A DNA stretch of 64,000 nucleotides from NCBI RefSeq assembly GCF_026914185.1, contig NC_070559.1, positions 4,066,001 through 4,130,000 of the forward strand, in the 5' to 3' direction. This DNA comes from Puccinia triticina. Taxonomy: Eukaryota; Basidiomycota; Pucciniomycetes; Pucciniales; Pucciniaceae. Shown here in pieces: positions 34,574-45,621 of this stretch. A program made the position numbers and the translations under genes. A model generated the notes under the pieces. The model had not been told where the DNA came from and did no database searches. It saw only the letters and a list, made by a program, of their open reading frames with translations. Position 1 is the stretch's first letter, and every line of letters begins with the position of its first letter.

Positions 34574-36823
34574 TCAAGAAAGCGGCAAGGAACGCAAAGG
34601 GGAGGGTGATTGGACAGAAGAAGGGGGAGTTGCTCCATAAAACTCGTGTGCGGTGACGCCATCAGGTATGGATGGGTCATACACAAGATCAATCAGTTTT
34701 TTGTCAAGATCAAGATGTATAATAGCTTTGGGAGTCGCAAGCAGATCCCGACTCGGTTTTTTGAGCCAATCAGCCTGAGTCATTGCTCCTGGTAGAAGCT
34801 GAATTTTATACTTGATCTTGGCAAGTTTCCAGTCGGTATTAGTCCAGGGCCATTGGAGCATGATACCATCCGTCTTCTCAGCTGTTGCGCACCATGAGAA
34901 TAAGTTTGAGTGAGCTCGAAGTCATACATAGGGGAGATCACACAAAACTTTGATGCTTACAACTAAGTCGGACATACGCCTGGTAACAGAGACCGGCCGG
35001 GACTTGGGTTTACCTAAGTATCTGTGTTAGCCGAGCCAACAATTGAAAGGGAAGTGAAAACAGCAATGAGCAAGGGATTAGTGGACTCGCCTCGTTTGGA
35101 TAAAGCTAACTGGGCAATTTCAGCAACTTCATAGCCAGTCAAGTATGACTGCATGCGAGCCGGATAGTGCTTCGTTCCATCAAGATTAGCCGCCGAGGCA
35201 AGAAATTTGGTTGCACCGTGGGTGGCTTTACCAAATTGGAAGGAGTGCGCCGCAAGGTGTCGAGAGACAGCAAACATGATCATCTCACAGTTTGAAGTCT
35301 TGGCAATGTGAGCTGCCTGCCCAGGAAAAGAATCAGACAACCGTCAATCGTAGCATAAGATTTGGGAATCTGACAGACCAACCTTGCTCATGCAATCGTC
35401 CATGAAGTTCTGGACCGTGTTGGCAGCCCGCTTTAAGGAAGTCATCTTACAAGTCCCGGGCTCCTCGGACTCTTCCTCGTCATCATCTGTCTCGTAATCA
35501 CTGTCCCGATCGCTGTCTGATTCACCGGCAGGCTGAGTATCTACATTTGGCTGTGTTCGCGGTTTTCCGTTTTGATAGGCAGCCTTTTCCTCAGGGGATA
35601 GTTTATTCCACAACCCGGACACGTCTGTCATAGCACCTTTGTGCTTCACCCCCTTTCGAGCTGTGAAAGCAAACAATGAAAAATAGCTTAGTAGGTTTCT
35701 GTTTGAGGTTACACAATGCAGTCAATGACTTACGCCCACGGAATACCCCCCGGGCAGACTTGGTTGTCATAAAGTGATTGAATCGGGTCGGCTTCTTGAC
35801 TGCTATACGTTTGCCCCTATTTCAACCAACAGTGAGGGGTGTCAGAAATTCATTAAGTCATTCGAGGATTACAACAGCAAAAAAAACATACAGATATTCA
35901 TCCACCATGGGAACTGAAACACCTCTTTCAATCGCTTGGATACATAACTCCCAGCGCTGCTGATGATAGAAATCAGCAAAGTGAGCCCTGTCTGCATTGG
36001 ACATTGCTTTCTTCGAGTATTTTCTTGCATCAATGGCTAACTGGGCCTCCGTAAGCTTCATGAGCTCTTCATGGGAACGTGGCTCAGGCATAGGTCGGTT
36101 GCTTTCTTGGAGTTTCTGCTTCTTACGCGACTGGCGTTGGTTGAGGGATGCAAGAGGTCCTGCGGCGGAAGCAGGAGGGGGTATTTGGTTACCGGTGGTG
36201 CTGGTGAGTGGGTGAAGACTGTGAGGTGTGCCCGCTGAGCTACTAATATTAGATGATACGACACGTAGAGCTCGCTTGGCCCGAGGGTTTCGAGGTTTAG
36301 TCATATGAACTTGAGGGGAAGAACTGGCAGTAGAGGGGATACTAGGTGACAAGTGGGACTGATGGGTGGAGCGACTAAAAGAATTGTTGGCTGGAGTGGA
36401 GCCATACTGAGGCAAGTGGTCAAGCGACAAACGACCATTATTGGATGAAATGTAAACAGAAGGAGATGGAGCAAGCTGATCAATCAAATTGGAAGGAGTA
36501 GTTTGGTTTTGTGTATACGGATTGCCGGTTGGGGTAAACAATGGGTGGTTTTGGTTGGGTAAAGCACGGTATTGGGACAAGTTGTGAGGACTTGATTGAT
36601 CATACGAGTAAGAGGAATTAACTAAAGGCCTTTGAGGAGTTGGGGATCATTGGTGACGTATGTATGGGTGAAAGCCACGAGGGAAACTGGCCGCTGAGCT
36701 GCTCAAATGAGAACGATGGATATTAGTATGATCATTTCTATTTTGGGAGCCATTCTGACGGGAGTGAGCACTACTACTATTTTCAAAGCCGCTATAGTTG
36801 GCGGGAGTGTGGTGAGAAGCCAT
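34574..36823 (-). CDS. KDZ second gene: HMG-box-like spliced protein
   Basis: Runs inward from the right terminal repeat. Exon 1 (36823 or 36580 to 35892) is Ser/Pro/Gln-rich with a basic KPRNPRAKRALRV patch, then SRKKQKLQESNR and a conserved-looking AQLAIDARKYSKKAMSNADR region. Exons 35816-35734 and 35660-35383 join in phase to give TRFNHFMTTKSARG ... VSGLWNKLSPEEKAAYQNG, an HMG-box-like pattern, followed by an acidic run (SDRDSDYETDDDEEESEE). Exon 4 starts at 35316 (AAHIAKTSNCEMIMFAVSRH). A last exon near 34861-34574 ends SLPLS. From the first ATG (36823) there is an in-frame TGA at 36649-36647, so translation may start at 36580. The role is unknown; a DNA-binding accessory factor is my inference. 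Confidence 0.55.
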
Positions 36824-37048
36824 GTTGATGTTGTCGGATTGAGCGTTTGGAAGGATTGATGGGGTATAGAAGTTGTGTTGGAGTCGGATGGGACCACGGG
36901 CGGTGCGGGGCCGGAGGCCCGCGCGCTGAGGACGGGGTGTGATTTATGGAAGCACACAAAGTGCATGCAGAAGTGGTTGCTGTGACAGCTGCGGCGGTGC
37001 CGCAAAGTATGACAGCTAGACAGGTTAAGTACATGTAAATTTTTACAT

Positions 37049-37173
37049 ATAAAATGGCGGGAGGGAGACTGAGATAGAACGAGATGAAACGAGAGGCGGA
37101 ATCACCTACCTGCAAGGCTTGACAGCGCGCCTCCATGCACTGTCTATTAGGCTGTATGGTACCGACAGGGGTG
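37049..37173 (-). repeat. KDZ right terminal inverted repeat (125 bp)
   Basis: Complement of the left end with one mismatch. Followed directly by the CTGGTCGC duplication and, 15 bases after its end, by the miniature LTR element. Confidence 0.95.
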
Positions 37174-37195
37174 CTGGTCGCGCTGAGGCCATACT

Positions 37196-37791
37196 TGTTA
37201 TGGCCTGGTGTATACCTCTCTGGGGGAGAGTTGATGCCCGCTATGATCGTGTAGTCGGGTGGTACCTTTTCTTCCTTCCCCGGGGTTTTTACAGGTTATG
37301 AGCCCAGCGTTACCTCTGTTGCGTGTTCAATTCCCATTGCCTGCATCTCGCACATGTCACATCTCCCCAGCTTGTAACCCTCACATATCATGACATAACT
37401 GTGTTAGCTACTCCTAGTCTTATATATAAGCATATTATTGATTATTGATTTAGGAGTGTGGTTGCCTTAAAATAGTTCCACGGTTCATGGGTGCCAAAAG
37501 TCCCATTTTAAGATAAATCATAGTATAGTCTTTAAAAAAATAGCATTAGTATAGTAGCCAGTATGCGTGAAAGTTGACAGTTAACAAGTCTGTCGGGGAG
37601 TAACACTTAGATTTGTATGTAGTTTCACACCAGTCCATTTGGTGTCCAATCCAATATCACCTCTGTTATCAGTGATATTGGCTTGCGGGGGAGTGTTATG
37701 GCCTGGTGTATACCTCTCCGGGGGAGAGTTGATGCCCGCTACGATCGTGTAGTCGGGTGGTACCTTTTCTTCCTTCCCCGGGGTTTTTACA
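37196..37791 (+). mobile_element. Miniature LTR retrotransposon (TRIM), 596 bp
   Basis: Two 98-bp direct repeats (37196-37293 and 37694-37791), each starting TGTTATGGCC and ending TTTTTACA, differ at only two positions (CTCTGG/CTCCGG and CTATG/CTACG). ATACT flanks both sides (37191-37195, 37792-37796), a 5-bp target duplication. After the first LTR comes GGTTATGAGCCCAGCG, and before the second the purine tract GCGGGGGAG. The 400-bp interior has no gag or pol. This is the full anatomy of a terminal-repeat retrotransposon in miniature, which must be mobilised in trans. Confidence 0.93.
37294..37311 (+). promoter_or_regulatory. Primer binding site for an internal Met-tRNA segment
   Basis: GGTTATGAGCCCAGCG lies directly after the first LTR. 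Its complement, CGCTGGGCTCATAACC, reads as the anticodon arm of a methionine tRNA (CAT anticodon in GGGCTCATAACC). Drosophila copia and yeast Ty5 are known to prime from an internal initiator-tRNA fragment in this way. The position and sequence are seen; the priming mode is inferred. Confidence 0.75.
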
Positions 37792-37895
37792 ATACTTTCA
37801 CAGCCTGAGAGTTTACATGCCCTGTAAGGAGGCATGTAAATCCGCCAAAGCCTGCAGGATAAATTAATTTTACATACTATGCCTTACATCCCCCA
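37792..37895. repeat. TTTTACAT-word repeat, right part
   Basis: Continuation of 26322-26487 after two later insertions. It has TTTACATGCCCTGTAAGG and AATTTTACATACTATGCC words and ends TTACATCCCCC. Confidence 0.5.
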
Positions 37896-39249
<1,354 letters not shown>

Positions 39250-39507
39250 AGAGCAGCCAATCAGCCAAAAATAATAACACTGCGAGAAATTTGTGTTTTT
39301 ACAACCGAATAAAAAAGAGAAAACAGCACTGAAACTTCATCAACGACCCGCAGGAAGAATCAAAGGAAGCCGGTGAAGTGATTGGCTTGTTGTTGTGTTT
39401 TATTTTCTTATTTTCTGCCACAAGTAAGTGGCTTGTTGCGGTGTTTTTCTTTATATTCTGCTGCAAGTCCATATTTTTCTTGTCCTGTAAACTCGTAGTG
39501 TTATGCA

Positions 39508-39957
39508 AGGGGGCAAAATGTAAGCAACTTGGGCCAATTTTTCCCACTTGTGCTTTATTTCATAAGCTTCTGAAGTACAATGTTTTTGTGCACCGTGTAA
39601 AATTGAATGTTGAGTGTAATCTTGTTAATTTTACATTGGATTCTTTTACATTGTTTGTGAGGTGTAAGGCTGGTGGGGGTAATTATAATTGTCTGGTTCT
39701 GATTTGCAAGATTTACATGGTGAAAATTTACATTGGCATGAGAATGTAAAGAAAAGCATGTAATTTCCTCCCTTGCGTGCCCTCAGGTGCACTTTTACAT
39801 GGCATGCTTTACATTTCATCTTTAACGTGGTGGCTATTTTGGTTGTATACATGTAAAATTGGTTCACGGGCTTGGTATGTGCAATTTTACATAAATGGGA
39901 TTTTACATTGCACATGCAATGTAAAACATACAATGTAAAAATCAACATCCCCTTAGA
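39508..39957. repeat. TTTTACAT/ATGTAAAA word-rich element
   Basis: About fifteen TTTTACAT, TTACATGG or ATGTAAAA words in 450 bp. The left edge is AAGGGGGCAAAATGTAAG and the right edge TACAATGTAAAAATCAACAT then CCCCTT, which are loosely inverted. It is the same word family as the repeat split by the KDZ insertion. Confidence 0.55.
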
Positions 39958-40177
39958 AAAGCTGACTTGATTTCCGTAACTAAAACCCATAACACCTTTT
40001 CATTATATTAATCCACTGGTCTCTCAAAGTTGCAAGGCTTCACAGCCCAGCACATTTCTGTATGTAACCGTAGTCTGTGCCTCTTACATTCATAGGTATG
40101 ATGGTGCGGAGTTACATCGCCTGCTCCCCCCATCCACCATGAGTTATATTTGACGCAGCACAAAAAGACCAGTATTG

Positions 40178-41456
40178 TTATTTCCCGAGATTCCAAAGCC
40201 GTGTAAAACCGTCTGCAGATGCTGTAATGAAACAATTTGTTTTCGGGTGGCATTCGACCCAAGTGATATGCTTTTGATGGGCATCAAAGCTCATCCTTTC
40301 GTTTCTCTTTCCCTGGAGACGGTTACGTTTGAAAATGCAATTCATTAGATCTAATGACGAGGTAGGAAAGATAGCCAAAGATAATTGGACTGACACTCTC
40401 AAGGTCCCATGCCCACAGTAGCCCATCTTCATCACCCGCAAGCACTTGGGCTTCATCATAGCTCATACTTATGTGACTTCGATAATTTAAAACTCGATGA
40501 CCGGTAAACTTTTGCAGCATTTCCCCTCTTTCACGGTCCATCAGTCGGATCGTCGAGTTCAGCGTAGACACGGCCATTGTTTTCGCGTCGTTCAGCAGGT
40601 GAATTGATGTTACAGGATCTTCATACATTCAGTAAAAAAGTCAGTATTTGATAGCATTTTCTTTTTGTTGAAAAAAATAAAGTACTGCCTGCCTCACGTT
40701 TGTCGAACGCAAGGGATAAAACAAAAAAGGGAATAACCTTCAAAATAATCTTCCATCACTTGCCCCATTCTGACGTCGTATGAGCGAACATAGCCATCCA
40801 CCGAGCCAGTAATGAATTCGCTACCGGATACAATTATCGAAGTGATCGAGTCCTTGGCATCTTGAAAAATTTGAATTGGATGGCGCTGTTGAGATTTGAT
40901 ATCCCAAACCCTTATGGAGGCATCAAAACTTCCTGTCAACTCGATATTCAAAATCAGAAAAGCCTCAAGACCAGTTTCACGTATCAAAAGTTCAGGTGAC
41001 TCTGATACTAACCACTGATGAGCAAGTTACCATCGAAACTGAAAGCACATGCATTTATTAGGCCGGTGTGTCCACTAAAGCGTCTCAATATGGCGCCGGT
41101 TGATACGTCCCAATAGAAGACCGAACGGTCTCCACCAACACTTCCAAGGAATGAATTATTTGGGGAGCTATCTACAAACAGAGATGCACTTTCAGTTTCA
41201 CTCTGTGTCTGGTGGAAATGTAGTGCCTACGAAACCCGGTCTCTACTTACACTGCAATTCCTAATATCTCATACCCATGCCCGCTGTAGTCTTTGATGAA
41301 GTTTCCAGTCTTGGCATTCCAGAGTCGAATCGTCCGATCCTGCCCCCCGGTTAGCACATACTGAGCCCCATGATTGAATGTTGCAACGTGGACGATCCCT
41401 TTGTGTTCCAACTGACATTGCAAAGCCGGAGAGGTGTGGGTTGCCTTACTGTCCAT
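40178..41456 (-). CDS. WDR83/MORG1-like WD40 protein
   Basis: A seven-bladed WD40 scaffold, known in other eukaryotes as WDR83/MORG1 and linked to the spliceosome and to MAP-kinase modules. I chose the ATG at 41456 (MDSKATHTSP). Exon 1 has YVLTGGQDRTIRLWNAKTG and SGHGYEILGIAV. Exon 2 (joined by GTAAGT to GATAG) has SVGGDRSVFYWDVSTG. Exon 3 has SFDASIRVWDIKSQQ and GSVDGYVRSYDVRMGQ. Exon 4 has LNSTIRLMDRERGEMLQ and AGDEDGLLWAWDLES. The last exon gives HPKTNCFITASADGFTRLWN and a stop at 40178. All five exons join in frame, and GSVDG-VR-YD-RMGQ is diagnostic of the family. A broken duplicate of part of this gene lies at 55291-55645. Confidence 0.88.
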
Positions 41457-41603
41457 GTGTGCGAAGTATGCCAGTCCCGACTCCCGAGAGATGATGGGTT
41501 GCACAAACTTCGGGCCAGCCCAGCTCAAGTTGTCGATCGGGAAATCGGGGAGCGGGGAATCCCGCGGATTTATCCGGTCTCGGTGGCGGTATGTACATAT
41601 TTA

Positions 41604-41734
41604 GGACGGTTCACATAGGGATTTTTTAACCCTGCTGATGTTATAAATCAGCCAGCCTTCCCAGCCAAATTGGCTGGGACCGTGGGATAAACTTTATTTT
41701 GGTCTTGCTGATTTTGGCCCTACGTGAACCGTCC
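41604..41734. mobile_element. 131-bp MITE, TA target, upstream of WDR83
   Basis: GGACGGTTCACATAGGG pairs with CCCTACGTGAACCGTCC, and TA lies on each side. The interior contains CCAGCCAAATTGGCTGGGA, itself a palindrome. It sits within 150 bp of the start codon of WDR83, so it could contribute to the promoter or 5' UTR. Confidence 0.75.
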
Positions 41735-41954
41735 TATTATACCAAAATTACGGCAGACATGGGCACTTTCTGGACTTCCTGTTAATCTGGGAGCTCAGAT
41801 TTTTCCAGGTTTTTGCAAGGAAATCCTGGAAAATCTGAGCTCAATTTTCCCAAATCCTAGATCTGCCTAGACTTCCCTGTGAAATCTGAGAAAATCTGGG
41901 TTTCCAGACTGGTGGGAAGTCCTCCAATCTTGACATAAACTTGCAGCCCTCAAA

Positions 41955-42050
41955 ATGCAAAAGCGCAGCGGCTTTCTGCTACAAAAAAGTGTAGCGCACA
42001 GTCCAAAATTTGCTGTGCTTTCCGCTTTGCTGCGCTGCTTGTAGTTCAGC
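41955..42050. repeat. GTAGCG-word block
   Basis: AAAGCGCAGCGGCTTTCTGC, GTGTAGCGCACAGTCC and CTTTCCGCTTTGCTGCGC belong to the same word family as 62-320. Confidence 0.5.
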
Positions 42051-42059
42051 TGTTTCAGC

Positions 42060-42620
42060 CTTGCTTGAATCTACATTTTAGTGCCTTGAATTATATGAAG
42101 ATAATTCGGTGCTGTAAATCAGCACTAAGACTAGTTATTCAAGCTGTATGTCATTTTATTTTGAATGAGCTCACATGTGATTCATATGTGCAATTGTTTC
42201 TTGGATGTGTTTGAATGTTTAGATAGTTTTTCAGTGTGAATAAAATTAAACAAAATGTTATCCACAAAACCATTCCCCAAGCTCTTGGTTTACTTTAGGG
42301 CTACATGAATCCATCAGTGGAGATTGGAAGTGGGTAAGTTTAGGTTCAAGAAGTTTATCAAGGTAGTCAAAGGATAATGATGGAATATGCAATAATTTTA
42401 AGAATTGTATGTTTGATTTTTTGGCTTAGTTCAGAGAAATAGAATAACAATCGGGGCTTCCTTTATCTTTCACGCTCAATAGTTATTTTATATTTATGGG
42501 CACCAAGTCAAATCCTTTGGGATCCGATGTTGATGTTGGATTGATTTGGTGGCTTGAGTAGAGTGAAGAAGTTTCTTCTTTCTGATGCCTTGCCGTAACG
42601 GTCGCAATGTGCAAGATCCC
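42060..42620. other. AT-rich intergenic DNA
   Basis: No open frame of note and no inverted repeat found; downstream flank of the secreted-protein gene. Confidence 0.4.
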
Positions 42621-42627
42621 AGGTTTA

Positions 42628-43147
42628 CTAAGCCTCAAAGACTTCCACGTGGATGTTTTCTGGACAATCCGGTCGAAAGGTAAGTGTCTCGTTCCAATTC
42701 CATGTGTCCTGGTTTCGATATATCGGTGAGCGGTGCCTGCTCCCCCAAGAGGAAAATCTTAGCATATTGCCTGTTGAAAGTATGTAGAAAAATTGGTTGG
42801 ATTGGTTCAATAATCGCTTACAGATCCCATCCCTGGTCAGTCGTGGCATTTTTCCCGAGGATTATTGAGCAATCCGTGATGTTGACTTTCAAAGTTGCGT
42901 AGCAGACATGAGATTTGATAGTCGAACCCTCATTCGTTGGAATGTTCATGCGACCGTGAATCGTGGCCTCGACTACTCCTTCCTTTTGATGTTTAGCGCT
43001 CTTCCATTTGACATTGGCTTTTTCCCAAGAGTTGCCCCATGCGTCTGAGTTCAGCGTAGCGCGACACTTGCGCTTCTTGGAAGCAGTGGTGAATAAGCTG
43101 AGAAGGAGACAAACGAAGACAAGGATCTTTGAGCTGAAGGGGTTCAT
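42628..43147 (-). CDS. Small secreted protein, C2-like, candidate effector
   Basis: Two exons, 43147-42822 and 42757-42628, joined across a 64-nt intron (CT then GTAAGCG, ending TGCTAAG), encode about 151 residues. Residues 1-22 (MNPFSSKILVFVCLLLSLFT) form a clear signal peptide, followed by a basic KKRKC. The mature part contains CYATLKVNITDCSIILGKNA and, after the intron, WNWNETLTFRPDC and IHVEVFEA. The last two fit the C2-domain pattern in which W-N-E-x-x-x-F precedes an hydrophobic strand and V-x-D/E. An alternative acceptor (CAACAG) would shift the frame and lose this pattern, so I prefer the TGCTAAG site. Secretion is inferred from the signal peptide; a role in host interaction is speculative. 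Confidence 0.65.
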
Positions 43148-43199
43148 GACGACCAAGTAATGTGATGTGTGCTCAGGGAAGTTTTGTTGAAAGTGGTGG

Positions 43200-43790
43200 A
43201 TGGATGGGGGGAACAAAAAGCTATTGGATCACAAAAACTCTGGAACCCGGGTCCCAACGTCTCTCCGCCACATGCTCCGGAATACTGAATCCTAAACTAG
43301 CAAAGAGTCATTCAAAGGATGGCGCAAGTTTCACATAGGCAGTACATACATCATCTCTTTCACTTTATACATCACTTTATGCATCCATGAAACACCGAAC
43401 TTAAGCAATCCCTCCGAGGAGGTCGCGCTGCGCACGACCTCCTCGGGCCCTCCTCGGAGGGACTTTGATAAAGTTCGATGAAACACCCGTCATCTAACTT
43501 AGCGAAGTCCCTCCTCGGGGGAGCGAAGCAACCTCCGAAGGGGGGCTATGTCGACCCCGCGGCAGCAGAGAATTAACGCCTTTTGTTGGGGACTTTTTTA
43601 AAACCAATCTCCCACATGAGTTTGTGCAGCGGGACAGTGTCCCCCCTCCGATAGGGGGTTTCAACGATAAGGAAACCCGGGGAGCAGTTTGAGCTAGTTT
43701 GAGCGCTCGAGTTTGGTCGAACTGAAGAAAGTCCTCGAGACTTCGGGCCCCCGGGGGGTAGGCTGAACTCGCAAAGCAAGCCTCTTACAC
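43200..43790. repeat. Intergenic DNA with two TCCCTCC...GGGACTTT hairpins
   Basis: GCAATCCCTCCGAGGAGGTC...CCTCGGAGGGACTTTG at 43408-43474 is a near-perfect hairpin. A second divergent pair, CGAAGTCCCTCCTCGG (43504) and GAAAGTCCTCGAGACTTCGG (43728), surrounds GC-rich DNA. Both belong to the dispersed AAGTCCCTCC family. No gene is recognised. Confidence 0.5.
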
Positions 43791-44029
43791 CATATCAACC
43801 CAAGCTTGTGTGGCTAAAATGAAATTTTCATGCCACTTCCTTTTTTTAATTCCAAAGATCATGTATTGCTGAAACATTGCTAATTTTTTACTTCCTTCAA
43901 GATGGAACATGCTAAGCAGAATTTTAGTATGTTTCTTTTTATCTTTTTCCATACCAGTATTTTACTAGAATTAAAATAAGAAACTTGCAATTTATAGAGT
44001 TGCCAAGAATTTGAGCCAATTCTATAATT

Positions 44030-44227
44030 AGGGTGTTCAAAGTTGACTTGCATAAAATCATAACACCATAAAATTATAAAATTCTGAGCTGAAAAAAATA
44101 TGTACCACCCAAACATTCAAATTACAGCAACATTTCTAGAATGGTACATATGAAATCATCACTTGAAAGTTTTATGATTTTATGATTTTATGTATTGAAA
44201 ATTTTATGATTTCAACTTTGAACACCT
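44030..44227. mobile_element. GTGTTCAAAGTTGA MITE, copy B
   Basis: AGGGTGTTCAAAGTTGA at the left and TCAACTTTGAACACCT at the right bound a copy of the 14771-14965 MITE in reverse orientation, flanked by TTA and TAA. The two copies share GGTACATA and TGATTTTATGATTTTATG interior words. Confidence 0.85.
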
Positions 44228-44589
44228 TAAATTTCTTCATATCAGTAATGCACAGACCCTCAGAATTATGTGATCTTTGTTTCACATTCAGATTGCTAGA
44301 TCACCTTGCATTCTGCTGGAGCAGAAGCGTATGGATATGAGTCTGTGAGCTTGGACCTGCTTAGATCCTCACAGACCCCCTCTGTAAAGAAAGTCCAATG
44401 GATTTCAATCTTTTATTTACCAATGAAATTTATTTTGAGTTGAAGGATCATCATGATCAAGCACAGTTTTGGTGGAGAGGATGGTGAGAAGAAGCAAGCT
44501 TATTCCACCAAATGTTACAAAACCAAGGAATTATGAAGGTTTGAATATTCCTGCCACCAAAATTTAAATTCTAGCCCCCGCAAAACAGG

Positions 44590-44675
44590 TTGATAAGGCA
44601 CCTTGCCAAGGGCTATTGGAGGCTTGCTTTGCAAGATCAGACGCCCGCGGCAGAAAGGGACTTGTGTTAATTTTG
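44590..44675. repeat. GGGACTTGTGTTAA hairpin element
   Basis: CACCTTGCCAAGGGCTATTG, GAGGCTTGCTTTGCAAGAT and AGAAAGGGACTTGTGTTAA match, in reverse, the copy at 8165-8255 (AACTTAACATAAG ... AGCAAGCCTCCAATAGCCCT). It is therefore a second copy of the same sub-family. Confidence 0.6.
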
Positions 44676-44859
44676 AAGTTTTTTATGAGGTTGCTTGGGG
44701 CAATTGCTTGCGGGACTTCCCACCAAAGTTTTAAGCAAGTATGTCACCTAGATATTGCTTCAGAGGGAAATTGTACAGCCTGGGCTGGCGCAAAGCACCC
44801 CTTGTGTGATTTTGGCGCGCCAGGTCACCCGGCCCCTTGAATGAGGGGGTTGTGATAAG

Positions 44860-45546
44860 CTACACCACAGGTGGACTTCTGGAGTTTGAATCCAGTAAAA
44901 ATACTGGATGGTGGCAAAGACCAAAAACCAGCTGGAATCATTCCAGTATGGTCAAAGGACCAAAACCCAATCAGGATGTTTCTGGTATTACGTATGGTCA
45001 AAGGAACAGAACCATTCTGATTGCAATTTGGGTTAAAACCAAACCCAAAAAAAAGGGTCCAAATTGGAACGAAGTCAAAATTTATTTGACTTCATTCCAG
45101 GAAACAGAAAATTCTGGGTTTTTGCCTGGAGTTTCCTTGGAATATTTTCAAATATGACAGACCACACCTCACAGAAGCAGGGCCATATACATAAAACAAG
45201 GCAAAATCATTATAGTGTGCCTAGCACAGTGGGCAAGCAGCCTGTGGGGTGGATCAGAAAGATGTTGGGTGTTCAAGCCCTTCTTTTGTCTACCTAATTT
45301 TCCCATTCCTTGTTTTGAGCCTTCCACAGCCTGGGAAGGCCCGTACCCATTCCAAATTGCAAGCAAAAGCAATTCAGAAAGGCATTTGGAATCCAAAAAT
45401 ATTCTGGATTGCCTTCCAGTAGGGTTCCTGGAATTTTGCAGCGGAATCACCAATTGTCTGGCAATGGTCCCTCTTGCAGGCAGGCCAACCAAAATGACAT
45501 TGGTTGCCAACAAAAATCATTTTTTTAAGCTTCACCTGTGGTGTAG
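44860..45546. mobile_element. 687-bp element with CTACACCACAGGTG ends
   Basis: CTACACCACAGGTG at 44860 and CACCTGTGGTGTAG ending at 45546 are exact complements. The interior holds a tRNA-like stretch near 45215-45290 (CTAGCACAGTGGGCAAG as an A-box-like part and GGTGTTCAAGCCC as a B-box-like part) and repeated ATGGTCAAAGGA words. No coding capacity. The combination resembles a composite of a tRNA-derived retroelement and a DNA element. Confidence 0.6.
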
Positions 45547-45621
45547 TTATGTCACCATACAGTAATGAAGTTTTGTGCCGCGGGAAGCGGGAATCCTTAT
45601 TGTGAAACCCCCTAATAGAGA

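Larger units (their letters stand above)
26496..37173 (+). mobile_element. Complete KDZ-superfamily transposon, 10,678 bp
   Basis: The element is bounded by 125-bp terminal inverted repeats (26496-26620 and 37049-37173) that differ at one position, both starting CACCCCTGTCGGTACC. The 8-bp sequence CTGGTCGC flanks it on both sides (26488-26495, 37174-37181). It encodes a CxC/KDZ transposase from the left and a convergent HMG-box-like gene from the right, with about 4 kb of repeats and unassigned DNA between. KDZ (Kyakuja-Dileera-Zisupton) elements are large cut-and-paste transposons expanded in basidiomycetes. Near-identical ends and an exact target duplication indicate a fairly recent insertion, although the transposase copy carries two stop codons. 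Confidence 0.92.

Noticed and set aside
34574..36823. TET/JBP dioxygenase as the second KDZ gene
   Set aside because: Such genes are reported near fungal KDZ elements, but no HxD...H iron-binding pattern or related motif is visible in any frame here.
43408..43474. Strong GC hairpin as a transcription terminator
   Set aside because: The same hairpin occurs at many unrelated positions, there is no T-tract, and intrinsic terminators of this type are not expected in a eukaryote.
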